From: Lampris incognitus
Lineage: Eukaryota; Chordata; Actinopteri; Lampriformes; Lampridae
NCBI RefSeq assembly: GCF_029633865.1
Contig: NC_079213.1
Location: 85,504,303-85,568,302 of the forward strand
Length of the DNA stretch: 64,000 nt
Reading direction: 5' to 3'
This document shows positions 58,627-64,000 of this stretch, in pieces; position 1 is the first letter of the stretch, and the number at the start of each line of letters is the position of its first letter. The translations under genes and the position numbers were made by a program. The notes beneath the pieces are model-generated. The model was given only the letters and a program-made list of their open reading frames with translations, was not told where the DNA came from and searched no databases.

Positions 58627-59817
58627 GTGTCTGTGTGCAGGAGCAGATTCACGTGCCTGTGTACCATCCAACGCCTAGCCAGGCCCGGCTCGCTACCCAG
58701 CTGACGGAAGAGGAGCAGGTCCGCATTGCTCAACGAATTGGCCTCATCCAGCACCTCCCCAAGGGCGTCTACGACCCGGGACGGGATGGTTCTGAGAAGA
58801 AGATCAGAGAGTGAGTAGAACCACTGAGCCCGCCATACTCAATTCTTGGGAATTATGTCATTCTTAGAATAGATGGATAATGGCGTGGGTGGTATCCCTG
58901 ATGACATACAGCACAAAAGTAACACTGGTGTGTGAAAGGCAGTCTCTTTGTCCAGCTACTTGGTGTTGCTGGCTGGTATCTAATGAGATTGTTACCTTGG
59001 ATCGATTACAGACGGCAGTGCACAATAGGGGGGGTGACCAACGACCCCCTCTGTAGTGGCCAAAGGCAGTAATACCAGCTGTGAACAGTGTTAAAGGTCA
59101 ACACCAGTGTCAAATTGTATTACCACATCCCGACTGAGTGTGGGTGAGGGGGTCTAGTAACCGATCCTTCCCTTTGACCCCTTTCTATGTAGGAAGAGTG
59201 GTGAAAAGAAAATTCCTCACAGGGTTCAGAAGAGTTCCATGTCTTTATTACAGATAGCTTTAAGACATGATTATGACAGGCACGCCCATTAATGTAACGT
59301 CTCTATATACTACACTTATTTGACATTTTCTGTCATATTTGTTACTTTTTCATTTCTGCTTAAGAAAGTGGTTGGAAACATAAAGAGGGATCTTTGAAGA
59401 GTAGAGTGTGTCACCAAAGATAAACATCTTTTTATACAGCGGGATGGGATTTTTGCATCCATTTTCCTGAGGGTTTTTTTTCCCTCTTTGTTTTGCTTCC
59501 TCCCTGTAATTTCCTGCATTTGAAGTTGTCCACATCCCATGTTAAAGTCTGCATGTTGTTTCAACATTCACTTTTTTCCAGTAGGATTGGACTAATTTTG
59601 TGTGTGCACGCGTGTGTGTGCGCGCGCATCTGTTCCCTTGTGCAGGTGTGTGATCTGTATGATGGACTTTGTTTATGGGGACCCCATCCGGTTCCTGCCC
59701 TGCATGCACATCTACCACATGGACTGTATAGATGACTGGCTCATGAGGTCTTTCACCTGCCCCTCCTGCATGGAGCCTGTGGATGCTGCGCTGCTTTCCT
59801 CTTACGAGACAAACTGA
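26154..59817 (+). CDS. rnf11: rnf11, RING finger protein 11 (complete, 3 exons)
   Basis: Exons 26154-26276, 58641-58810 and 59646-59817 join in frame to 154 residues, the length of mammalian RNF11, and are nearly identical to it. Seen features: N-terminal MGNC (Gly2 myristoylation and Cys4 palmitoylation signals, predicting endosomal or Golgi membrane anchoring); a PPPY motif at residues 37-40 that in the family binds WW domains of NEDD4-type ligases; and a C-terminal RING-H2 with ligands C99, C102, C117, H119, H122, C125, C136 and C139 all present. The RSFT sequence containing Thr135, an AKT site in mammals, is kept. RNF11 acts as a ubiquitin-ligase adaptor with NEDD4 family members and in the A20/ITCH complex that restrains NF-kB signalling. 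Introns are 32.4 kb and 0.8 kb. Teleosts may have two rnf11 copies (a/b); I cannot say which this is. Confidence 0.98.
26960..27290. repeat. degenerate interspersed repeat in rnf11 intron 1
   Basis: It contains motifs common in fish repeats (TTTATTTGTACAGCCCTAAA, AGAAACCTCAGGAAG, CAGAGGAGGGATCCTCTTCC). No coding frame; family not assigned. Confidence 0.4.
27290..27792. mobile_element. MITE-like element interrupted by the V-SINE tail
   Basis: Repeated GAATCGAT/ATTGATTC motifs on both sides of the V-SINE tail and a right end GCGATACCCAGCCCTAG resemble hAT-type MITEs. The left end could not be fixed. Confidence 0.35.
27356..27470 (+). mobile_element. 5'-truncated V-SINE tail with perfect target duplication
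   Basis: Only the 115-bp LINE-like 3' tail (GGCCTGGCGGCCTGTCCAGG to GATGGATGGA) is present. Perfect 10-bp copies of TTAATCCCTG flank it at 27346-27355 and 27471-27480. Confidence 0.85.
27793..31452. other. rnf11 intron 1, no gene recognised
   Basis: AT-rich intronic sequence. It contains a short repeat fragment (29617-29700), a G run at 30023-30036 and several random open frames without recognisable protein content. Confidence 0.4.
31453..31965 (-). repeat. dispersed repeat copy A (reverse orientation)
   Basis: It shares GGCGTTCGTTCTCCTGGACA, the tail TGACAAATAAAGTGTTTC-TGATTCTGAT and upstream GC-rich blocks with copies at 32091 and 32750, but in the opposite orientation. It looks like a retroelement with a LINE-type tail. 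Confidence 0.5.
32091..32312 (+). repeat. dispersed repeat copy B (tail only)
   Basis: From CATCCTAGCTGGCGTTCGTT through CTGCTGTGGGCTGGGGGAAA to AAAGTGTTTATGATTCTGAT. Inverted relative to copy A 130 bp away, so the two can form a large hairpin. Confidence 0.5.
32750..33567 (+). repeat. dispersed repeat copy C (longest, with internal tandem units)
   Basis: It starts with two tandem units built on GGAAGATGGCGGTGCAAATT and GGAAGATGGTGGCACGAATT, then repeated blocks (ACTGCTAGCCCATGCAGACT occurs twice), and the same tail as copies A and B. The GGAAGATGGCGG start resembles a LINE 5' UTR, so this may be a non-autonomous derivative. Confidence 0.5.
34940..35637 (+). mobile_element. tRNA-head SINE with 12-bp target duplication and nested insert
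   Basis: Head GGGTGTCCGGGTAGCGTAGT (A-box TAGCGTAGTGG) and B-box GTTCGAATCCC; body with GGTCGGGCGTCCCTACAGAC, CCCCCTGGTGAAACTC and GGCATGTGGTAGTCTGCAGC. TTTCCATTAAAG occurs at 34928-34939 and 35638-35649. A reverse V-SINE tail (about 35369-35500) lies inside the 3' part. A sister copy is at 46772. Confidence 0.7.
35369..35500 (-). mobile_element. V-SINE 3' tail, reverse orientation, nested in a SINE
   Basis: On the minus strand: GGCCTGGCAGCCTGTCCAGG through AGGCTCCAGCATCCCCGCAA to ATCCATTC-type repeats. The rest of the V-SINE is absent. Confidence 0.7.
35676..36130 (-). pseudogene. LINE ORF2 C-terminal remnant
   Basis: Minus-strand open frame 36074-35676 contains RVERSQLRWFRHLIRM, GRRPQGRPRTRWKDY and LAWERLGIPQEELE, a C-terminal signature very common in fish non-LTR retrotransposons. 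It lacks the reverse transcriptase core. The 3' side has CATT repeats. Clade not assigned. Confidence 0.7.
36160..36470 (-). repeat. second, diverged copy of the same LINE end
   Basis: Repeats, in degraded form and the same order, parts of 35840-36130 (GGTCTCTTCCCAGTTTGTTG, ATCCTTATCAGATATGTGAA, CATGACCATAGGTGAGG). It is an adjacent tandem remnant. Confidence 0.5.
37020..37470 (+). pseudogene. L2-like LINE 3' fragment
   Basis: Plus-strand frame encodes IYHKCCLRRGLSISRD, HGLFSPLCSGRRYRSL and TTRLKNSFFPQAV, typical of the C-terminus of fish L2/CR1-like reverse transcriptases, then stops. It ends with AATAAAATTGAATTGAATTG, a tandem tail typical of these LINEs. Confidence 0.75.
38255..39641 (-). 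mobile_element. non-autonomous Helitron copy 1 (host of copy 2)
   Basis: On the minus strand it begins TCTACTCATATATTTTCG (39641 inward) and ends in a CTACATTGTAG hairpin, then GGGGTTCTT and CTAG (38258 to 38255), with host A before the TC end and T after the CTAG end, the Helitron rule. Copy 2 (38725-39368) interrupts it; without it the element is 743 bp. It has no Rep/helicase coding. Confidence 0.7.
38725..39368 (+). mobile_element. non-autonomous Helitron copy 2, inserted in copy 1
   Basis: Starts TCTACTCATATACATATTTT at 38725 after an A and ends with hairpin CCGCTACATTGTAGCGG (39341-39357), 7 nt, then CTAG (39365-39368) before a T. These are the canonical 5'-TC, subterminal hairpin and CTRR-3' ends. 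It is inverted relative to copy 1, producing a palindromic region. Confidence 0.7.
40592..41530 (-). pseudogene. LINE fragment (L2/Rex1-like), 5'-truncated
   Basis: The minus strand encodes WCANNNLLLNTAKTQELIID, a block near the end of fish LINE reverse transcriptases, with frameshifts downstream. The 3' end reads GGCTAATAAAACAATCTAAT at about 40592. Confidence 0.6.
41531..42679. other. rnf11 intron 1, no gene recognised
   Basis: Ordinary intronic sequence with short GT-rich runs around 42230-42440. No supported feature. Confidence 0.4.
42690..43080. repeat. possible DNA-transposon fragment
   Basis: Repeated GGAACT/AGGAAC motifs (42713-42770) and AAAAAGTCCCTGC suggest one end of a fish DNA transposon of Harbinger or similar type. 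The ends were not established. Confidence 0.25.
43114..43872 (+). mobile_element. pogo/Tigger-like transposon remnant
   Basis: Inverted ends CAGGTAGTCCCCGGGGTACG (left) and the complement of GTTTGTAACCTGGGGACTAC (right). It is flanked by CA (43112-43113) and TA (43873-43874), consistent with a TA duplication mutated once. Inside is a transposase N-terminal stub (43404-43511); the rest of the transposase is deleted. Confidence 0.6.
43404..43511 (+). pseudogene. Tigger/pogo transposase N-terminal stub
   Basis: ATG-initiated 35-codon frame starting MASKYKSDARVGDAL and continuing KKRKTITIERKVEIIKHLE, then TGA. This resembles the first helix-turn-helix segment of Tigger transposases. The DDE catalytic domain is absent. 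Confidence 0.55.
43900..44450 (+). pseudogene. possible DIRS-like retroelement gag remnant
   Basis: The frame 44001-44447 has CPACKTGYIMGLHGH, LDLASL and then WLVQDTFSVDQALDLLDPMD, reminiscent of the gag-like ORF of vertebrate DIRS elements (a cysteine-rich GLxGH segment followed by an acidic LDxLDPM segment). The match is from memory and weak. No tyrosine recombinase was found nearby. Confidence 0.3.
44735..44850. repeat. GC-rich direct repeats with small palindromes
   Basis: GAGGGCTGAAGGCCCGAGCTGCG (at about 44742) and GAGGGCCAAAGGCCCGAGCC (at about 44821) are related 20-odd-bp units, each with a self-complementary GGGC..GCCC core. They are unlike their AT-rich surroundings. Confidence 0.5.
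45390..46757. other. rnf11 intron 1, no gene recognised
   Basis: No supported feature. The short open frames (for example at 45578 and 46080) have no recognisable content. Confidence 0.4.
46772..47224 (+). mobile_element. tRNA-head SINE, sister of 34940
   Basis: Same order of blocks as the 34940 copy: A-box TAGCATAGTGG, B-box GGTTCGAATCCC, GGTCGGGCGTCTCTACAGAC, GCATGTGGTAGTCTGCAGCC. It is flanked by AATAGATAAAAGCC (46758-46771) and AATAGGTAAAATCC (47225-47238), 12 of 14 identical. Confidence 0.75.
47413..48477 (-). pseudogene. LINE reverse transcriptase frame (C-terminal)
   Basis: 354 codons with VDLEKAYDRVPR (motif A), VGLHQGSALS (motif B), TMVYADDIVICS (catalytic YADD) and a tail with WLGHVWRRDAAYIGRRKLN and GRPKRRFMDVV. 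It is out of frame with the upstream part because of a small indel near 48470. The catalytic aspartates are present. Confidence 0.8.
48518..49906 (-). pseudogene. LINE endonuclease and N-terminal reverse transcriptase frame
   Basis: 462 codons. Early residues include IGTDFNGHVGDG (endonuclease motif) and the VDYILCRRRHLK region. Later come GNYRGIKLIS (RT motif 2) and EQQYGFMP before an in-frame TGA at the spot where related elements continue. Recognised as fish RTE/craniofacial-development-protein-2-like endonuclease. The gene is interrupted, so inactive. Confidence 0.75.
50071..56540. other. rnf11 intron 1, no gene recognised
   Basis: Mostly unique-looking intronic sequence. Microsatellites: TG-rich 52254-52290; GC/GT alternating 52722-52755; (CT)n 53181-53211 followed by CA; (TTATGG)n 54778-54800. 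No open frame has recognisable protein content. Confidence 0.45.
56547..57440 (-). pseudogene. LINE fragment (L2/Rex1-like), 5'-truncated
   Basis: Minus strand encodes TYRFLGSTISQDLSWASNAD, TIKKAQQRMYSLRQLRKFNL and LIQFYTAIIQSVLCTS, the end of a fish LINE reverse transcriptase. Frames 57377-56922 and 57435-56932 alternate, so it is frameshifted. The 3' end reads GGCCAATAAACATGATTCTG at about 56547. Confidence 0.75.
57441..58590. other. end of rnf11 intron 1
   Basis: No supported gene. A TC/TG-rich tract (58590-58636) leads into the exon 2 acceptor. Confidence 0.4.
58641..58810 (+). CDS. rnf11: rnf11 exon 2
   Basis: The acceptor CTGTGTGCAG follows a TC/TG-rich tract; donor GTGAGT. It encodes EQIHVPVYHPTPSQARLATQ and continues through LTEEEQVRIAQRIGLIQHLP to GSEKKIRE. 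Differences from mammals are conservative (for example Q-V for Q-I). Confidence 0.98.
59646..59817 (+). CDS. rnf11: rnf11 exon 3 (RING-H2 domain and stop)
   Basis: Acceptor CCCTTGTGCAG, preceded by an alternating GT/GC stretch. It encodes the entire RING-H2 finger from CVICMMDFVYGDPIRFLPC to CPSC, then MEPVDAALLSSYETN and TGA at 59815-59817. Confidence 0.98.
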
Positions 59818-59875
59818 TGTGCACATGCACCCGCAGACACAGGGCAAGGACACACGAAGATGGCGAGGCCCACGT

Positions 59876-59906
<31 letters not shown>

Positions 59907-62199
59907 GAAACGCACACAACCTCCAGCCGGTCGACCTGCAAATCCATTAACCCTGGCCGAGAAGGGAGGCTGAAGTAGGTGTCATCGTCAAGCGAGAAAT
60001 CAAAAGGCCTGCTGGACAGGTTTCTCTGATGGTGGAAAAAAGGAATGGGCAAAGATGTTGAGGACAGGAGGAGAAAAGACAAATGGGATTGGGGGGGATG
60101 AAGATGGATGGGGGAGGGGGTGTTTCAAAATAGAAGCAAGCAGGGCAGAAGTTGTTATGGACCAAATGTTTATTTGTGTGACCAGGAAATATTTCCAGCA
60201 TCTTGCTTTTGAAAAACGCACCTACAAAGACACACCTCCCCCAAAACTAACTGTCGGTTGAGATTATCCTATTCAGTGTGTGAAAGTAAGGACACCTAAA
60301 TGCCATCATTGGTCTAAGGTATTGCACGTGTCGGATTCAGAAACCCGATTCTTGATCTTACAATAATAAAACACGAGGGAAATGGAGGGAGGAAATGCTC
60401 ATGGGACTTGCCAGATATGTAGATAACTATCCAAAAACAAAAAAGCCTGCTATAGTATCATATCTCAAGCAAAAACTGCTGGATATGCAGATACCTGATT
60501 TAAAAAAAAAAAAAGGAAGTTGGACTGTAGATGTCTGCCACAAAAAAAGCAAATGTTCTCTGTATAAATATGATGTGCTGCACACAGGCCTTGATTTGTG
60601 TACCTGTACAGATCTCTTACAGAGAAGGAAAAAAGGTTGGTTAAATGACTGTCCTGTGGTTTTGTGAAATCTGTCCTGTATTCTGTCAGTCAGCACAAGG
60701 GCTCTGTTGAACTCATATTTATTAACAAGGGGGAAAGAAGTACAATAGACCTGCTAAAATAGAATGTGTGCTTGAATCACTAATGTGATGCATAGCTACC
60801 ATAGAAATGGCTATAGAGCGATATACTCTTCATGACAATTGAGTCACAGTGAGGCTTCACATTACTGGCCAAAGCACAAAGCAGTTCTGTGGACAGGTTA
60901 TCAAATGTCTGAGAAATATTTGCACTTCTTCATACGAAATATTCAGCAAATGCATTCAATACAGTACTGAAAAGTGAAAGTATGTGGTATTTGAAGTTGA
61001 TGTTTTTCAATATTCGAGATGATATAAGCAAACTGTGTGTTCCAAGAATCCCCCACCCAAAGAATCTGTGAGTGATGACGAAAAACTAAACTACTGACTT
61101 GACTTCAGAAAGGGTGTCCTGGTCACATGTTATATTAACTCAGTCGTTTAATTGCAAGAACAAGTGTTTACCTTTTTTGGTTACTGAGAATATTGGATCA
61201 CACATGGAGCTTTGCAGTGGTAAAGGTGTTTGTTTACCATTTCCATAGCAGGAATCTTGCAGCCAGGTCACAGAGCCAGTTCTAAAACATGCAAAAGAGA
61301 CACAATACTCCAGCAGCTGCTTTCACCAGGACGTAGATGACTACAAGAGGGATCCGGTTCTTAGTCATGTGAGTCAACTGTGATATCTGAGAAATGTGAT
61401 CACTTTGATGAGACCATGAGTTGATCTGTGTCTTAGTGTTCATTATTTGAACTGGTGTCTTTCGATGAGGATTAAGTTCTTTTGATTGTTTTGCTGCCTA
61501 TTCCTGAGGGGCATGTATCATTTCTTCTCTTCTCATTTGAAAATAATTTTCAATGCTAGTTCATTTCCCACTTTCATAATGTTTAGGTCTGTGCCTCTTG
61601 ACATTCAGAAAATGTTGATAGCCTAAGTCACCCAGTTAACTGTAAAAGCACAAGAAGACATTAAAAAGCTCATTTGTATTTACCTGCTCCCATGTTATTT
61701 TGACATTGCAAGAGGGTCAAAAGTACTCTCGATTTTTGCAGGACCTAAAATGTTGCCCATCTCCCTTCTTTAGAGGTCATGGTGCACATCTCAAACGCGC
61801 GCGCACGCAAACACGCAGTGGGCTGAACTGCCCCGATTAGTGGGCGACTAGAGATAGACTGGCGATATAAGCACCTTGGTTTTGCACCGTTCTTCTGGCT
61901 ACTTCATTACTATGTTGAACGTATTTCTCCATCGTCAAGGTGGAGCTTCAATGCCTTAGGTTAAAATGTTAGTGGGGGCTGGTATTTGCTGCTAATGCAA
62001 GATTCCATCTAATTAAATAAACAAAAGAGGGGCATTGGGCAATTGGACATTCTTGGGCGGTCAGGTGGCACACAATCATTGTGCATATGAAGTTGGGGAT
62101 CCCCAGCGTTTGCTGAAAACTGTCCAATTACTTTTTCTAAAAGGAAAATTTTGTCATTGTAACACGGGACTTGGCCCGGATCGCCTTCCCCCCCCTGGA

Positions 62200-62390
62200 T
62201 AAGCAGTTGGTCTCCTCGAGTTCCTCATTCTGCCCATAACGGTCCTGGCGCACCACGAGGAGCGGCCTATTGGCCAGACGGGTGGAAGGAGGAGCCTAGA
62301 AACATGATCGTTCCAGTACATCCAATAGGCTGACAGCTGGGCTGGACCTGCAAAGTTAAGGGGCGGAGCGAGGGAAATGTTGAAGGTCAC
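62200..62390. promoter_or_regulatory. possible promoter or regulatory segment
   Basis: GC-rich stretch with CTATTGGCC (62268-62276), CCAATAGG (62321-62328) and GGGGCGG (62361-62367) within 100 bp. These are CCAAT and GC-box motifs, but no gene start was recognised next to them. Confidence 0.25.
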
Positions 62391-62394
62391 ATGA

Positions 62395-62396
<2 letters not shown>

Positions 62397-62470
<74 letters not shown>
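62397..62470 (+). repeat. (GT)n followed by GCGCGCGCG
   Basis: 64 bp of pure GT running into alternating GC, a strong Z-DNA candidate. The overlapping open frames on both strands are artefacts. Confidence 0.95.
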
Positions 62471-62932
62471 CCCGTAGTCCCACTAAACTCACTGGAGGGA
62501 GGTTTTGCTCACACTGGCATGCACACGTCTAACGGCTTATTAAAACGAGTAGTCTGCCAAGGCCAGACTCTTAATAGTCATACTGGACTAAACAGTCACT
62601 CAGACACTTGGTCAAACTCACATTTATGCAGTAAACGGGAAATCTGGTTGTCAACCCCTCGGGTCCGTATTCACTGATAATGAAACAGTTGCAGAAGACT
62701 GTTTTTAATTCCCACTGTGGGACAGACTCGTTTATATAATCACAAACTGTCCCAGATCACAAAAGTGACGAGGGAAACATGGTATAGGATTGTTTTTCTT
62801 CACAGGATCACTTTTGTGATACGTGTACGGTTCATGTGTGTGTCGGTACGGATGTGTATGAAAGTTTGTTAGAATTTCCCCTATTTGTAAGTATACACGT
62901 GCATATGATATATACTACAGGTAAAAAATAAA

Positions 62933-64000
62933 CAGTGTAACGAAACATCTTTTTTTTAATGTCGGTGTGATTTCTTGTCTCCATACAAGAACATGAATGT
63001 TGAACTTTTCAGCTCGCCTCGTTATGTGGCCTATACAGGGCGTTAGGAGCGAATGCCACCATAGGTTTGTAAATCAATTTTAATGTTTGTTTTTCTTGCC
63101 CCTTGTAACGAAATGCTAACACTGAAAAGAAAATGAACACGAATACAACACAACCAGATGCCGTGATACGTTTGTATTTATCAAGGAGTTGGATGCTGTT
63201 CAGAGATACTATGTCTGCAAATGGACAAGACGTGTAAATACACGGTGTGATCCGCGGAAGATCCTGTATCGGATATATTTACTTGCTTCGTCTTTGACAT
63301 GTCCTGTTTGATGTTCTCTTCATATTTTTTGACCAAAATTGGATACCTATAATATCCTAAAATTTCATCCGTGCAAGACCTGAAACTGAATCGTTTGACA
63401 CGCTCGTTTGTTCCTCCACGGATCCTATTCGGGACGTTGTCCGCGAGGCGCTGAGGGATCGCTGTCAGGTCGCGGATCCATTGGGCCATCTGGTGATGAT
63501 TGACGGGTCGTGTTGGGTATTTGGACAGGCCTATTCTTGCCTCGCAGCCTGGATCATGCCAGTTTGTGCTTTCTGCCCTCTTCCTCTATGGTAGACTGCT
63601 TAACATCTAGCTATTTAGTACAACAACACAAAAAAGGTTTTATTCCCACCGCACAGTTTCTGCTTGAATATATTATAGCCCCCGGGTGGAAGTCAGTTTG
63701 GGTGAAAATAATTCAATTATACCCAATAGCCTTTGCCTACAGCCGGTTATTATTGATAGATCACTGATTTAAAAATATGATTTTAGCGAAGGAAAGGATG
63801 TTCAGCTACTCCGTTAGCAGCACTGAACATCGTCTCAGGCCACATGGAATCCCAGACATGAAACAAATGTACTTAAACGTGTGAAATGTGTACATAAGCA
63901 GTGCCAACATGAGTGCTGACACGCTTGAACTGGGAAATCAGACGTTAACCGTTCTTCAGCCAGGCAGCACAGACAGAGGTCAGGGAGCAGTCGGGGAGGA
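62933..64000. other. 3' end of window, nothing firmly supported
   Basis: A 102-codon minus-strand frame (63489-63181) starts MAQWIRDLTAIPQRLADNVP in CpG-richer sequence, but matches no protein I know. The rest shows no recognisable feature. Confidence 0.3.

Larger units (their letters stand above)
59818..62932 (+). other. rnf11: rnf11 3' UTR / downstream flank with candidate poly(A) signals
   Basis: Non-coding sequence after the stop. AATAAA hexamers at 60365-60370, 62016-62021 and 62927-62932 are candidate polyadenylation signals. Mammalian RNF11 has a long 3' UTR, so more than one could be used. No transcript evidence is available here. A 64-bp TG tract (62397-62460) interrupts the stretch. 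Confidence 0.35.

Noticed and set aside
63510..63767. 85-codon plus-strand frame at the window end
   Set aside because: No recognisable content, AT-rich codons, no splice or promoter context.

Overview
This is a vertebrate genomic window, almost certainly from a ray-finned (teleost) fish. It holds spliced genes with GT-AG introns, long dinucleotide microsatellites, V-SINE (DANA/mermaid-like) elements, fish-type LINE fragments, Helitrons and several small DNA transposons. There are no bacterial-style operons. Only two protein-coding genes can be supported, both on the + strand. Nearly all the long open frames outside them are microsatellite translations or transposon debris.

Gene 1 is ttc39a (tetratricopeptide repeat protein 39A). 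Seventeen coding exons run from 3458 to 23057. They join in frame at every junction and give 549 residues from the first visible codon to the stop. The first exon seen begins at a splice acceptor in mid-codon, so the start codon lies upstream and was not found in the window. Gene 2 is rnf11, a complete 154-residue RING-H2 ubiquitin ligase adaptor. It has exons at 26154-26276, 58641-58810 and 59646-59817, with a 32.4 kb first intron packed with repeats. About 3.1 kb separates the two genes. The rnf11 promoter region (about 25.6-26.15 kb) shows CCAAT, CRE-like and GC-box motifs.

Layout: 1-3.46 kb is upstream or 5' intron sequence carrying a four-LTR miniature retrotransposon array. 3.5-23 kb is ttc39a, whose introns contain MITE-like elements, a 46-unit TTC repeat, many TG/CA tracts, V-SINEs and a second (three-LTR) miniature array. 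23-26 kb is intergenic with one tRNA-derived SINE. 26.3-58.6 kb is rnf11 intron 1, which holds LINE fragments, tRNA-head SINEs, a 5'-truncated RTE-like LINE (47.4-50.1 kb), a pogo/Tigger-like remnant and a triple nest (LINE containing a Helitron containing a second Helitron). 60-64 kb is the rnf11 3' flank, with nothing firmly coding.

The two most interesting observations are mobile elements. (1) Two tandem arrays (865-1693 and 21491-22063) consist of roughly 150-bp LTRs separated by only 54-94 bp. Each spacer contains little more than a tRNA-Leu primer-binding site and a polypurine tract. The LTRs themselves contain a tRNA-like segment with A-box, anticodon-arm and B-box resemblance. This has the architecture of a TRIM (terminal-repeat retrotransposon in miniature) with a Pol III-like LTR. 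(2) A 644-bp non-autonomous Helitron (38725-39368) sits inside an oppositely oriented copy of itself (38255-39641), which in turn sits in a LINE. The empty site can be read from the sibling copy and shows clean A|T insertion without target duplication.
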